DNA of 64,000 nucleotides from Micavibrio sp. TMED2 (GCA_002168225.1 NHBH01000009.1:443609-507608); one strand, 5' to 3'. Positions 17,815 to 27,159 are shown, counted from the first letter of the stretch. Program-made: numbers and translations. Notes: generated by a model not told the origin, from the letters alone.

Positions 17815-18464
17815 GCAGCACCGCCAGCAGCCATGCGGAGCTGATGAACCGGATATATCGCCGCCAGCGATATATCTATGATGCGACGCGCAAATACTTT
17901 CTGTTCGGTCGTGACCGGCTGATTGCCGAGCTGGCACCTGCTGCCGGTCAGCGGGTGCTCGAGGTCGGCTGCGGCACCGGGCGTAACCTGATAAAGGCGG
18001 CGAAACGCTATCCCGAGGCGCATTTCTATGGCCTTGATATTTCCACCGAGATGCTCGAGAGCGCGCAGAGCAATATCGACCGTGCCGGGCTGGGTGATCG
18101 CATCACCTTGAGGCAGGGCGATGCGACGAATTTTGATCCGCAGGCACTGTGCGGCGTGCCGGATTTCCAGCGGATTTTCTTTTCCTACAGCTTGTCGATG
18201 ATCCCGCCATGGCAGGAGGCGGTGGATCAGGCACTGCGCGTGCTGTCGCCCGATGGCCGCTTGCGGGTGCTTGATTTCGGTCAGCTTGCCGCCATGCCGC
18301 CACTGGCACGGGGCGTGCTGTTCCGCTGGCTCGGCCTGTTCCATGTAAAGGCCCAACCGGCACTCGCTGACCGGATCAGCGAGATCGCCGCCAGACACGA
18401 CAAAGCGCCGGTGGAACACCGGTCGCTCTATCGCGATTATTGCTGGATGATCAGCGTCGGCTGA
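17811..18464 (+). CDS. btaB: BtaB-type diacylglycerylhomoserine N-methyltransferase
   Basis: 217 residues starting at a GTG that overlaps the btaA stop (GTGA), so translation is coupled. The SAM-binding motif LEVGCGTGRNLIKAAKRYP and the second acidic strand YGLDISTEMLESAQ are clear, and 'YSLSMIPPWQEAVDQALRVL' follows. BtaB adds three methyl groups to diacylglycerylhomoserine to give DGTS, which replaces phospholipids in the membrane. The length matches the family. The assignment leans on its pairing with btaA. It ends 39 bases before the convergent ppa gene. Confidence 0.9.
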   Translation: MSSTASSHAELMNRIYRRQRYIYDATRKYFLFGRDRLIAELAPAAGQRVLEVGCGTGRNLIKAAKRYPEAHFYGLDISTEMLESAQSNIDRAGLGDRITLRQGDATNFDPQALCGVPDFQRIFFSYSLSMIPPWQEAVDQALRVLSPDGRLRVLDFGQLAAMPPLARGVLFRWLGLFHVKAQPALADRISEIAARHDKAPVEHRSLYRDYCWMISVG

Positions 18465-18470
18465 TACTTG

Positions 18471-18495
18471 CCTGATACCCTGTTGGCGTATCAGG
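18471..18495. terminator. Hairpin between convergent btaB and ppa
   Basis: CCTGATAC (18471-18478) pairs with GTATCAGG (18488-18495) over a 9-base loop, placed exactly between two convergent stop codons. There is no U-tract on either strand, so it may only be a 3'-end stabiliser or a Rho-associated structure. Confidence 0.35.
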
Positions 18496-18503
18496 ACGCG
18501 GGC

Positions 18504-19037
18504 TTATTTCTTGCCCACAACCCGTTCGATGCCGCGCAGGATGAAGCCTCTGGCCTCTTCCGGTCCGCCCCAGCCATCGACCTTGGCCCATTTGCCTTCT
18601 TCCAGGTCTTTGTAGTGGCTGAAGAAGTGCTCAATGGTCTTGCGCAGGGATTCTGGCACATCCTCATGGGTCTGGAATTGCTCGTAAAGCGAGCTGATCT
18701 TGCGCACCGGTACGGCGAGGATTTTCTCGTCCTCACCACCATCATCGGTCATCATCATGACGCCGATCGGGCGTACCTTGATCAGGGCACCGCTCTGGAT
18801 CGGAATATCGCACAACACCATAACATCGACCGGATCGCCGTCACCGCTGAGCGTATTCGGGATAAAGCCGTAATTCACCGGATAGTGCATGGCGGTGCCG
18901 AGGATACGGTCAACGAAGAGTGCGCCACTGTCCTTGTCCATCTCGTATTTGATGGGGTCAGAGCGGACGGGCACTTCAATCATGACATTGACGTTATCGG
19001 GCGGGTTGTCGCCGGGAGGGAGCCGATCAAGATGCAT
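18504..19037 (-). CDS. ppa: Inorganic pyrophosphatase (family I)
   Basis: 177 residues, the usual length for the soluble bacterial enzyme. Conserved parts are IEVPVRSDPIKYEMDKDSGA, 'MHYPVNYGFIPNTLSGDGDPVDVMVL' with its metal-binding aspartates, and the KVRPIG...GEDEKILAV segment. It hydrolyses pyrophosphate from biosynthetic reactions in the cytoplasm, using magnesium. The gene is monocistronic and convergent with btaB. Its 274-base upstream gap is shared with the divergent purU. Confidence 0.96.
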   Translation of the reverse strand: MHLDRLPPGDNPPDNVNVMIEVPVRSDPIKYEMDKDSGALFVDRILGTAMHYPVNYGFIPNTLSGDGDPVDVMVLCDIPIQSGALIKVRPIGVMMMTDDGGEDEKILAVPVRKISSLYEQFQTHEDVPESLRKTIEHFFSHYKDLEEGKWAKVDGWGGPEEARGFILRGIERVVGKK

Positions 19038-19311
19038 AAAGCCGGTTTCCGTATCGTACAGGTGTGTTGAAAGCAGCAGTCCGGTGCGGGTGAAGACTGG
19101 TGACCGGGCGCGCGGGGGTTATGATGCAGCGCAGCATACACAAACTTGCGTGGCTATCCAGTCCTTATTGCGGCCTTGATGCCGCAGCCTGCACATATCC
19201 GGTCTGCATCATGCTTGCAGTCCGGGCATCGGCGCTTCATAACCGTGGGGTCGGCAGCGGGCCGTCCGGCCTGCTCCTGTTTCATCCCGCCTGTTTGCTT
19301 GCCAGATCATA

Positions 19312-20175
19312 ATGACCGTGACCACTACCCAGGAATATGTCCTCAGCCTGTCCTGTGACGATCAGGTCGGTATCGTTGCCGCCCTGACCACCGAACTCGC
19401 CGCCCATGGCTGTAACATCACCGAGAGTGCCCAGTTCTGGGACCGTGGCTCGAACCGGTTCTTCATGCGCATCGGCTTTACCGTGCCTGATGGCCTCGAC
19501 CGGACTGGGGTGGAGCGCGCGCTGCAGCCAATCATCGACCGGTTCGGCATGAAGACCCGGCTGCTCGACCGCTCGGTCAAGCCGAAGGTCATCATCATGG
19601 TCTCGAAATTCGACCATGCCATGCTGCATCTGCTCTACCAGATCCGGGTCGGCTGGCTGAATGCCGAGGTCGCGGCCATCGTCTCCAACCACGATGACGC
19701 CGCCCGTATCGCCGCCTATGAGGAAGTGCCGTTCCACCACTGGGCGGTGACCAAGGATAACAAGGCGGATCAGGAGGCAAGGTTGCTTGACCTCGTACGG
19801 GAGACCGGGGCCGATCTCGTGATCCTAGCGCGCTATATGCAGATCCTGTCGAATGACCTGTCAAATCGCCTGTTCGGCAAGATCATTAATATTCACCACT
19901 CGTTCCTGCCGAGCTTCAAGGGTGCCAAGCCGTACCATCAGGCCCATGCTCGTGGGGTCAAGTTGATCGGCGCGACCGCGCATTACGTCACGCCCGACCT
20001 CGATGAAGGCCCGATCATCGAACAGGAAACCGTACGCGTCGACCACAGTGGCACCGCCGAAGACTTCGTCGCCCAGGGTCGCGACATCGAAGCCCTCGTC
20101 CTAAGCCGCGCCGTAAAACTCCACCTCGAAGGCCGCGTCATGCTCAATGGCAGCAATACGGTGGTGTTTGATTGA
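19312..20175 (+). CDS. purU: Formyltetrahydrofolate deformylase
   Basis: 287 residues. An N-terminal ACT domain (about 8-85, YVLSLSCDDQVGIVAALTTE) is followed by a formyltransferase-fold catalytic domain. The latter carries NIHHSFLPSFKG (N193, H195) and YVTPDLDEGPII with D231, the N-H-D triad of the family. The enzyme hydrolyses 10-formyl-THF to THF and formate, balancing one-carbon pools and supplying formate to PurT. The ACT domain is the known site of glycine/methionine control. The gene ends 5 bases before a convergent CoA-transferase gene. Confidence 0.95.
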   Translation: MTVTTTQEYVLSLSCDDQVGIVAALTTELAAHGCNITESAQFWDRGSNRFFMRIGFTVPDGLDRTGVERALQPIIDRFGMKTRLLDRSVKPKVIIMVSKFDHAMLHLLYQIRVGWLNAEVAAIVSNHDDAARIAAYEEVPFHHWAVTKDNKADQEARLLDLVRETGADLVILARYMQILSNDLSNRLFGKIINIHHSFLPSFKGAKPYHQAHARGVKLIGATAHYVTPDLDEGPIIEQETVRVDHSGTAEDFVAQGRDIEALVLSRAVKLHLEGRVMLNGSNTVVFD

Positions 20176-20180
20176 GCGGC

Positions 20181-21326
20181 CTAGTCAGTTTGCTCGGCTA
20201 GTGCAGGCTTGCCCAAAATCTCATCGTTATGCTCCCCAAACTTCGGTGGTTTGCGGTTGATTTGGGCCGGGGTGCGGCTGAGTTTTACCGGGTTTCCGGT
20301 GCCGCGGTAGTTGTCGAATTCGACCAGCATTTCACGGTGTTTGGTGTGTTCGTTGTCGAACACGGCGGCGATGCCGTTGACCGGGCCGGCGGGGACGCCT
20401 GCGGCCATCAGTTTCTCGCAGATATCTTCCGCCCGGAACTGTTTCAGCTGTTCTTCCAGCAGGGTGCGGAGCGCATCGGTGTTCTCCTTGCGCGTGGCAT
20501 TGGTGGCAAAGCGCGGGTCCTCGGCCAGTTCGGCGGCACCAATGGTCTTGCACAGGCGCTGGAACTGCCGGTCGTTGCCGGTGCCGATAAAGACCTGTTT
20601 GTCACCGGCCTCGAACATGTCATAGGGCACGATATTCGGATGGGCATTACCGGTCAGTGACGGCTCCTTGCCGCCCATGAAGTAATTCGCCGCATGGGGG
20701 TGGAGCAGGGAGCAGGCAACGTCATAGAGGCTGGCCTCGACAAACTGGCCCTTGCCGGATTTCGTACGCTCATACACCGCCGACATGATGCCGAAGGCGG
20801 CGGAGATGCCGGTGGCGATATCGACAATCGGGATACCGAGGCGCAAGGGGCCGCTCTCCGGCGTGCCGTTGACGCTCATCAGCCCGGCTTGCGCCTGTAC
20901 GATGGCGTCATAGCCGGGCAGGCCGCCATAGGGGCCATCGGCCCCGAAGCCGGAAATCCGGCAATGGATCAACTGCGGGAATTTGGCTGAGAGCACATCA
21001 TGGCCGATGCCCCATTTCTCCAGCGTGCCGGTCTTGAAATTCTCCACCATGATATCGGCGGTTTCCAGCAGGCTGAGCAGGGCGTCCTGGCCCTCTGCAG
21101 ATGACAGGTCGAGGGTGATGCCTTTTTTCGAGCGGTTGACGCCGCGGAAATAGGCGGCGGAGCCTTCCTCGAATGGCGGGCCCCAGCCGCGGGTCTCGTC
21201 GCCGGTCGGTGGTTCGATCTTGATGACTTCTGCCCCGTGGTCGCCGAGCCATTGGGTACAGAACGGCCCGCCGAGTACACGGGTACAGTCAATCACTCTC
21301 AAACCAGTCAGCGCGCCGCCGCTCAT
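20181..21326 (-). CDS. CaiB/BaiF family CoA transferase (family III)
   Basis: 381 residues from the ATG at 21326, preferred because GGAG sits 6 bases upstream; an ATG at 21338 would add MEPD. Family III features are VIDCTRVLGGPFCTQWLGDH and GAEVIKIEPPTGDETR at the N-terminus, LDLSSAEGQDALLSLLETAD with 'VENFKTGTLEKWG', PGYDAIVQAQAGLMS with the conserved Asp region, and a C-terminal TPAQINRKPPKFGEHNDEIL. Such enzymes swap CoA between acyl-CoA and a free acid. The substrate (for example formate/oxalate, carnitine, itaconate or succinate) cannot be told. No linked dehydrogenase or decarboxylase is present. It is convergent with purU, though the juxtaposition with a formate producer may be chance. 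Confidence 0.88.
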   Translation of the reverse strand: MSGGALTGLRVIDCTRVLGGPFCTQWLGDHGAEVIKIEPPTGDETRGWGPPFEEGSAAYFRGVNRSKKGITLDLSSAEGQDALLSLLETADIMVENFKTGTLEKWGIGHDVLSAKFPQLIHCRISGFGADGPYGGLPGYDAIVQAQAGLMSVNGTPESGPLRLGIPIVDIATGISAAFGIMSAVYERTKSGKGQFVEASLYDVACSLLHPHAANYFMGGKEPSLTGNAHPNIVPYDMFEAGDKQVFIGTGNDRQFQRLCKTIGAAELAEDPRFATNATRKENTDALRTLLEEQLKQFRAEDICEKLMAAGVPAGPVNGIAAVFDNEHTKHREMLVEFDNYRGTGNPVKLSRTPAQINRKPPKFGEHNDEILGKPALAEQTD

Positions 21327-21506
21327 GTCAGGCTCCATTTCCTAGGGGTTTTTGTCATTGATATGCTTATAGGCATAGCAGGGCTGTAACGCACATCACT
21401 TTCTTGTCCTTGCCCGTGAGGGGTGCAGGCGGTTAAGCGTGGTGGTGAGGAACCCAAGCAGACTGTATCCAATCAGATCAAGAGCCGGAACAAAGGCCAT
21501 CCCGTT

Positions 21507-22433
21507 ATGACCCGCCAGATTGACTACCAGCGCGTTCTCGAACAGATCGCGGAGGCGATTATGCCGCTCTATGGGCGCGGCAAGGTTGCCGATTATATCC
21601 CGGCGCTCGCCGATGTGCCGCCGCGCCAGTTCGGCATGGCGCTGCATACGGTGGCGGGCGAGACGTTCCATATCGGTGCGGCGGAACAACCGTTTTCGGC
21701 CCAGAGCATCACCAAGCTGTTCGCGCTCCAGCTTGCCATCGTCCGGGCCGGTGACATGGTCTGGACCAAGGTGGGCAAGGAGCCATCGGGCGATCCCTTC
21801 AACTCGCTGGTCCTGCTTGAGCATGAGGGCGGCTTCCCGCGCAATCCGTTCATCAATGCCGGTGCGCTGGCCATGGTCGATCTGCTGATGAGTGCCGGGC
21901 CGTCACCGGACATGATGATGCGCGATTACCTGCGCCTGTTGAGTGGCAATCAGGCGATCGAGATCGACGAAGAGGTGGCGCAATCGGAATGGCAGCACGC
22001 CCATGTGAATGCGGCCCTGACCCATTTCATGAAGAGCCATGACGTGATTGATCACGATGTGGATGCGGTGTTGCGTGCCTATTGCCGGATGTGTGCGATC
22101 CGCATGAGCTGTACCGACCTCGCCGCCGCCACGCTGGCCCTCGCCAATCGCGGGTTCTCGCCGCTGTTGGGAGAGACGATCATGCCCGCCCGGCAGGCGC
22201 GGCGGATCAATGCGGTAATGCTGACCTGCGGCACCTATGACAGTGTCGGCAGTTTTGCCTACCGCGTCGGGTTGCCGGCAAAAAGCGGTGTCGGTGGCGG
22301 CATTGTCGCCGTGGTGCCGGACAGGATGAGCCTCGCCGTCTGGGCGCCGGAACTCGATCGTTCGGGCAATTCCTATGTCGGTACCGCAGCGCTCGAACAG
22401 TTCACGACACTCACCGATCTGTCGGTGTTCTAG
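21507..22433 (+). CDS. glsA: Glutaminase
   Basis: 308 residues from ATG 21507, the standard length of bacterial glutaminase; the open frame upstream of it is not coding-like. The beta-lactamase-like serine-hydrolase core shows S67-I-T-K70 in PFSAQSITKLFALQ, FINAGALAMVDLL, and the C-terminal GLPAKSGVGGGIVAVVPDRM loop. It converts glutamine to glutamate and ammonia in the cytoplasm and is often linked to acid tolerance and nitrogen balance. The 168-base gap before it is shared with the divergent CoA transferase, and the gene stands alone. Confidence 0.95.
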   Translation: MTRQIDYQRVLEQIAEAIMPLYGRGKVADYIPALADVPPRQFGMALHTVAGETFHIGAAEQPFSAQSITKLFALQLAIVRAGDMVWTKVGKEPSGDPFNSLVLLEHEGGFPRNPFINAGALAMVDLLMSAGPSPDMMMRDYLRLLSGNQAIEIDEEVAQSEWQHAHVNAALTHFMKSHDVIDHDVDAVLRAYCRMCAIRMSCTDLAAATLALANRGFSPLLGETIMPARQARRINAVMLTCGTYDSVGSFAYRVGLPAKSGVGGGIVAVVPDRMSLAVWAPELDRSGNSYVGTAALEQFTTLTDLSVF

Positions 22434-22666
22434 CGACCGCTCGGTAGGCGACTCGACGGGGTTTATTGCCTGATCCTGCGAGCTTGCGGAGCGGCTTTGT
22501 CAGACAGGCTCGACCGTATCCTGTCTACAACCCCCGAATTTGACACGCCGCAGCAACAGTTCGGGGCGTAACGGTCCCCGTCAACTGGTGATCTCTCCGG
22601 CAAGCACTGTTCTGTCCGGCATAATATCAGCGGATAAGTTCAACCCTTCGTGCTTTGCCTGTATCC

Positions 22667-25111
22667 ATGCGCGTGCCAGACGCTGACAAAACCGGACCGG
22701 CCAGATTACGCCCGATGCGCGCAGGGCTGACCCTGCTTGCCATCGGCAGCGCGGCGCTGACCGGCATTGCCGTCCTCTCAGGGCAGGGCGATGGCAGCCC
22801 GGCACCGGCGGTGCAGGCGCCTGCGGACGCCAATCCGATAACCGACAGCTTTGTGCAGGTCGCTGATCTCTCCGCCGGGATCAGTGCGACCCGTGACCTT
22901 ACGACAGATGCGGCCTGTCTCGCCCCCGTGCCGGTCGGGTTGAACAACGGCGACGATGATCCTGCCGCCCTGATTGCATATCACCGTGATCTGGTCACTG
23001 ACTGCCCGCTTGCCACGGTGCGTATGCCGGTACTCGGGCAGGCGATTGATGCGCTGTCACTGTCCGCCGCCAGCATGTTGCTGGAACTGGAACGGCAATA
23101 TGCGGTCGGTAGTGAGAGTGATGTGGAGTATCTGGCGGTGCTTGGCCAGCATCTCGCGGTGCGCCGTTTTGCCGATGCCTTGGCCGATGGTCGCCTGCGT
23201 GCGGCCGGAACGGCGGCGATGACCGCGGCCCAGCCCGGCCCGGCAATCCGGCTCGGCTATGCGGCGCTGGAGCGTGGCGATACCGGCACCGCCCGGCGCT
23301 GGTTCGAGCGGGCGCTTGACTGGGGCGCTGCTGAGGATGCCTATCTCGGCACCACCGCGATTGCCCTGAAGCGCGGCAATCTGGATCAGGCGCGGCTGGT
23401 GCTGGAGCAACTCGACGGGCAATCGCCACGGGTGGTGGCGCTGCAGGGACAGGTGACCCTGCTCGCCGCACAGGCGGAGATCGAGAGCGGTAATATCGAA
23501 ACGGCACTGGCCCTGATTGATGAGGTGGCGGAGGTCGCCGATCGCCTCGGCAATGACGGGCTCAAGGGGCAGGTACAGGATCAGAAGGCGATTATCCGCC
23601 TGTCCGAGGTGCAGAAAACTTTCGATGCCGGTGATTATGCGCGGGCACGGGACATGGCCGATGCGCTGGCCGAGGAACAGCGCAAGGCGGATGCGGATAT
23701 TCATGACGCGGCCATGAAGATCGCTGCCTGGTCACGCTATCACCTCAATGAGTACCGGGCGGCGGCCTCACGGTTCGAGCAGCTGCTGGATAGCAAGGAC
23801 GCGGTGGATAATGCCGAGGGGCTGGCCCTCAGCCTCGCCGCTGATGACGAGTTCGAGGAACTTATCGGTATCGCCGCCAACCAGTCGGGCGAGGTTGCCC
23901 GGACCCTGCGCATTGTCGGACGGGATCAGGCTCTGGCCCGCGATCATGTGCAGACCGCATCTCTCGTGGCGGGCAAGGGGCTGGAGGCCATCGGGTTGCA
24001 TGGCATCGGCGATCCGTGGATGCAGGCCGGTTTGGCGGTGCGCTACACCGATGGCGAGCCGGGGCAGGACCGCTTTCTGAGCGCGGCGCCGACACTGGCG
24101 CTGGGCGTGCCGATCGGACGGCACCGGGTGGCCGGTATTGTCCGCGCGCCGATCATTGATACCGAGACCCCGCGCCCAGGCGATCTCGTCGGTACCCCGA
24201 CGCCGGTAGGGGCCATGGGACGATTTGATCCGACCGACGATCTCTATGCCATGGAGCCAAGCTTCAGCTGGACCTATGAGGCGCAGATACAGCCCTTTGC
24301 CCAGCTTGGCACAACGCCGCTGACCGGTGAGGTCAGCCCGCTGCCGACCGGCGAAGTCGGCGTGATCTATCACGGCAAGTCCGGCTGGCGAGCGAGCGCC
24401 AGTCTGGCCGCATCATCGCGGCGCGACAGCCTGCTCTCGCTCGCCGGGATCGATGATCCGGTGACCGGTGACGCCTATGGCCGGGTGGTGGAGGCGGGAC
24501 CGCGGGTGCAGGCAGTGGTGCCGTTGGGTGAGCGCTGGACCGTCAGCGGCGAGGCGCTGGCCTCAACCTTCATCGGGGAGAATATCGTCGAGAATGACCG
24601 GCTCGGTATCGGTGCCGGTATCTCATACGACCTCGATCTCGGCGGGTTCGAGCATTTCGGTATTGGTCCGTCCTATCGCTACGAGACCTATAGCGAGAAC
24701 GAGTTCTTTTTCACCTACGGGCATGGCGGCTATTTCAGCCCGCAGGAGTTTCACCGCGTCTCGCTGGACATGAATTTCCAGACCACGGAGTACAAGGACT
24801 TCCTGTTCCGTGGCACGGCCTCGATCGGTTATGAAACCTTTGACGAGGCATCCTCGCCGATCTTGCCGGAAAATCCGGGCTTCGGCAGCTTTGCCGCCAG
24901 CAACAGCAAGGCGCTGGCGCTGTCCGCGCTGGTCGAGGGTGCCTATCTGATCAGCCCGCGCTGGCAGTTGATCGGCTTTGCCGGTGGGGCGAGCGCATCC
25001 GACTACACGGAATATATCGCCGGGCTGTCCTTGCGCTATACCTTCGGCGAGCGTGATGGCCTGGTTGTCCGTGATCTGTTCCCGGCTGAGCTTGGTTTCT
25101 CACAGCGATAG
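22667..25111 (+). CDS. TPR protein with BcsC-like C-terminal outer-membrane barrel
   Basis: 814 residues from ATG 22667 (a TTG at 22655 is also open, and a later ATG at 22715 would begin right at the hydrophobic signal LTLLAIGSAALTGIAVLSG). Residues about 140-440 are alpha-helical repeats of TPR/Sel1 character (for example AYAALERGDTGTARRWFERA-like units). The last ~330 residues alternate as beta-strands and include FFFTYGHGGYFSPQEFHRVS, closely resembling the BCSC_C barrel motif, and end in a terminal strand. In BcsC, PgaA and AlgK/AlgE systems, periplasmic TPRs feed a polysaccharide into the barrel for export. No synthase, cyclic-di-GMP protein or hydrolase is adjacent, so it is an orphan exporter or acts with the glycan genes elsewhere. 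It is monocistronic. Confidence 0.75.
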   Translation: MRVPDADKTGPARLRPMRAGLTLLAIGSAALTGIAVLSGQGDGSPAPAVQAPADANPITDSFVQVADLSAGISATRDLTTDAACLAPVPVGLNNGDDDPAALIAYHRDLVTDCPLATVRMPVLGQAIDALSLSAASMLLELERQYAVGSESDVEYLAVLGQHLAVRRFADALADGRLRAAGTAAMTAAQPGPAIRLGYAALERGDTGTARRWFERALDWGAAEDAYLGTTAIALKRGNLDQARLVLEQLDGQSPRVVALQGQVTLLAAQAEIESGNIETALALIDEVAEVADRLGNDGLKGQVQDQKAIIRLSEVQKTFDAGDYARARDMADALAEEQRKADADIHDAAMKIAAWSRYHLNEYRAAASRFEQLLDSKDAVDNAEGLALSLAADDEFEELIGIAANQSGEVARTLRIVGRDQALARDHVQTASLVAGKGLEAIGLHGIGDPWMQAGLAVRYTDGEPGQDRFLSAAPTLALGVPIGRHRVAGIVRAPIIDTETPRPGDLVGTPTPVGAMGRFDPTDDLYAMEPSFSWTYEAQIQPFAQLGTTPLTGEVSPLPTGEVGVIYHGKSGWRASASLAASSRRDSLLSLAGIDDPVTGDAYGRVVEAGPRVQAVVPLGERWTVSGEALASTFIGENIVENDRLGIGAGISYDLDLGGFEHFGIGPSYRYETYSENEFFFTYGHGGYFSPQEFHRVSLDMNFQTTEYKDFLFRGTASIGYETFDEASSPILPENPGFGSFAASNSKALALSALVEGAYLISPRWQLIGFAGGASASDYTEYIAGLSLRYTFGERDGLVVRDLFPAELGFSQR

Positions 25112-25126
25112 GGTGCGGGTTACAGC

Positions 25127-26533
25127 CTAGACCGTATGGACGCGGACGAGGTTGGTGGAACCGCTGACGCCGAACGGGAAGCCTGCCACGATCACCACCG
25201 GATCGCCGGGCTTGGCAATGCCGCGCTCGGTCAACTCCTTGGTTACCGCGTTCTGCATCCCTTCCATGTCAAAGCTCTCCGGCTCGATCACCGGGCGCAC
25301 GCCCCATTGCATCGCAACCCGTCCGGCAACCTCGCGGTTGGGGACGAAGGCGATGGTTTCGATCATCGGGCGCTCACGGGAAATCCGTGATGCGGTGGTG
25401 CCGCTGGCGGTGAACACGACAATCGCACGGGCGCGGATATTGTCGGCCAGATCGGTAGCCGATTTGGCGACCGCATGGGGCACGGTGTCGTGAATGTCCT
25501 GATGGTCGATCGACATGATCGACCGGTAATTGCTGTACCCCTCGGTCGAAGTGATGATCCGCGCCATGGTGCTGACCGCTTCGACCGGATAGTCACCGGC
25601 GGCACTCTCCGCCGACAGCATGACCGCATCACTGCCGTTGAACACGGCGGTGGCAACGTCGGATGCTTCTGCGCGGGTCGGGGTCGGGGCGGTGATCATG
25701 CTCTCCAGCATCTGCGTTGCGACGATCACCGGCTTGCCGGCCTTGCGGCAGGCGCTGATGATATCGCGCTGATAGCCGGGCACATCTTCCGGTGGCAGTT
25801 CGACACCGAGGTCACCACGGGCAACCATGATGGCATCGGACAGACGCACGATCTCTTCCAGATGGCGGATCGCGCCGGGCTTCTCGATCTTGGCGCAGAG
25901 GCCGACATTGTCGCCGATCCGCTTGCGTGCCTCATAGAGATCATCGGGGCGCTGGACAAAGGACAGGGCAACCCAGTCAACGCCAAGTTCCTTGCCGGTT
26001 TCGGCATCCTTGAGGTCTTTTTCGGTCAGAGCCAGAATATCGATATCGGCACCGGGCAGGTTTACGCCCTTGCGATCCCGGAGCGTGCCATCGAGCATGA
26101 CTTCGGTCGTGATTTCGTCATCGGTGATACCGGTAACCCGGAACCGCATCTTGCCGTCATCAACCATCAGCTCGTTGCCGGGCATGATCGAGCGGAAGAT
26201 TTCCGGATGCGGCAGCTTCACCCGTTTGGTGTCGCCGACCACATCATCGAGGGTGAAGATAAAACGTTGTCCGGCTTCCAGCTTGGCACCGTTATCGGCG
26301 AAGGTGCCGACGCGGAATTTCGGCCCCTGCAGATCCTGCAGGATGGAGATCGGTCGCCCCAGTTCCTTCTCGATCTTGCGGATGGATTTCACGCGCTCAC
26401 GGTGATCATCCGCCGTGCCGTGACTGAAGTTCAGGCGGAAGACATTGACGCCGGCTTCGGCGAGTTTACGGAGCATTTCCTCGGAACTGCTGGCGGGGCC
26501 AACGGTGGCAACGATTTTTGTGCGACGGGTCAT
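25127..26533 (-). CDS. pyk: Pyruvate kinase
   Basis: 468 residues from ATG 26533 (MTRRTKIVATVGPASSSEE), the canonical family start; the frame stays open 37 codons further up without coding character. Signature segments are VFRLNFSHGT, the catalytic-lysine region LCAKIEKPGAI, GVELPPEDVPGYQR, 'KPVIVATQMLESMI' and SAESAAGDYPVEAV. It converts phosphoenolpyruvate and ADP to pyruvate and ATP, ending glycolysis. The gene is convergent with the barrel-exporter gene (15 bases apart) and divergent from bfd. The shared gap holds a Fur-like site. Confidence 0.97.
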   Translation of the reverse strand: MTRRTKIVATVGPASSSEEMLRKLAEAGVNVFRLNFSHGTADDHRERVKSIRKIEKELGRPISILQDLQGPKFRVGTFADNGAKLEAGQRFIFTLDDVVGDTKRVKLPHPEIFRSIMPGNELMVDDGKMRFRVTGITDDEITTEVMLDGTLRDRKGVNLPGADIDILALTEKDLKDAETGKELGVDWVALSFVQRPDDLYEARKRIGDNVGLCAKIEKPGAIRHLEEIVRLSDAIMVARGDLGVELPPEDVPGYQRDIISACRKAGKPVIVATQMLESMITAPTPTRAEASDVATAVFNGSDAVMLSAESAAGDYPVEAVSTMARIITSTEGYSNYRSIMSIDHQDIHDTVPHAVAKSATDLADNIRARAIVVFTASGTTASRISRERPMIETIAFVPNREVAGRVAMQWGVRPVIEPESFDMEGMQNAVTKELTERGIAKPGDPVVIVAGFPFGVSGSTNLVRVHTV

Positions 26534-26665
26534 GTTATGTGCTTGGGCATTCTTGGTTTTTTTTCGATGCCCTGTATAGGTACCGAATGCTGCGGGAAAA
26601 CGCATCAATTTATACGTGATTTTCCGGTGCGACTGCGTTATCACGGGGAAAATCGAAAACGTGAT

Positions 26666-26680
26666 TGAAAATCATTCGCA
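26666..26680. promoter_or_regulatory. Fur-type box between pyk and bfd
   Basis: TGAAAATCATTCGCA matches the 7-1-7 Fur core TGATAATnATTATCA at 11 of 14 informative positions. It lies in the divergent gap, 122 bases upstream of bfd and 132 from pyk. An iron-linked target next to it makes the site plausible, but the score is modest. Confidence 0.4.
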
Positions 26681-26802
26681 ATCACGGTTTAACTGGATAT
26701 AGTATGAAACACAGTGGATTTGGCGGGGATTTGAATGGGCTGGTGCCCGGTTTTCCCTTCGATGCTGTCCTCTAACTGGGTTCCGGATACGGCTTTCTCT
26801 TT

Positions 26803-27090
26803 ATGATCGTTTGTCACTGTAACGTAATCAAATGTCAGGATATCCGCAGTGCGGCCCAAGGGGTTGCCGAGGATATGGCATCTGGCGGCGGCTCCGGTCG
26901 CGTGACAGCGGGCAGCGTCTTCAAGGCGCTGGGCGAGACTCCGTGCTGTGCCCGGTGTGTTCCACTGATGACCAGCGTTATTCAGGATGCGGTCACTTCC
27001 GGCGCTGCTGCCTGTAACGGCTGTGCCTGCCCGACCGAGCAGGACCTGCAACCCGCTGCAGTTGCTGAACAATCCAAAGCCACCGGCTGA
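26803..27090 (+). CDS. bfd: Bacterioferritin-associated ferredoxin-like (2Fe-2S) protein
   Basis: 95 residues. The cysteine pattern C4-x-C6 ... C49-x2-C52 (MIVCHCNVIK and PCCARC) is that of Bfd, whose 2Fe-2S cluster donates electrons to bacterioferritin to release stored iron. E. coli Bfd has 64 residues. This protein has a C-terminal extension rich in Ala/Cys (AACNGCACPTEQDLQP) that adds three more cysteines. The bfr gene starts 163 bases downstream on the same strand, behind its own Irr-type site, so the two may be expressed under opposite iron conditions. Confidence 0.9.
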   Translation: MIVCHCNVIKCQDIRSAAQGVAEDMASGGGSGRVTAGSVFKALGETPCCARCVPLMTSVIQDAVTSGAAACNGCACPTEQDLQPAAVAEQSKATG

Positions 27091-27159
27091 TTATCCTTCG
27101 CCGTTGAAAATTACTCTTATTTTCAACATCTTGGCCTGATTTCTGAAAATTTGCCCTTT

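Noticed and set aside
19038..19311. Riboswitch or small RNA in the ppa/purU gap
   Set aside because: Several short inverted repeats are present but none fits a known riboswitch core, and GC-rich sequence gives such repeats by chance.
22540..22545. TTGACA as a -35 box upstream of the BcsC-like gene
   Set aside because: No acceptable -10 hexamer lies 16-18 bases downstream.
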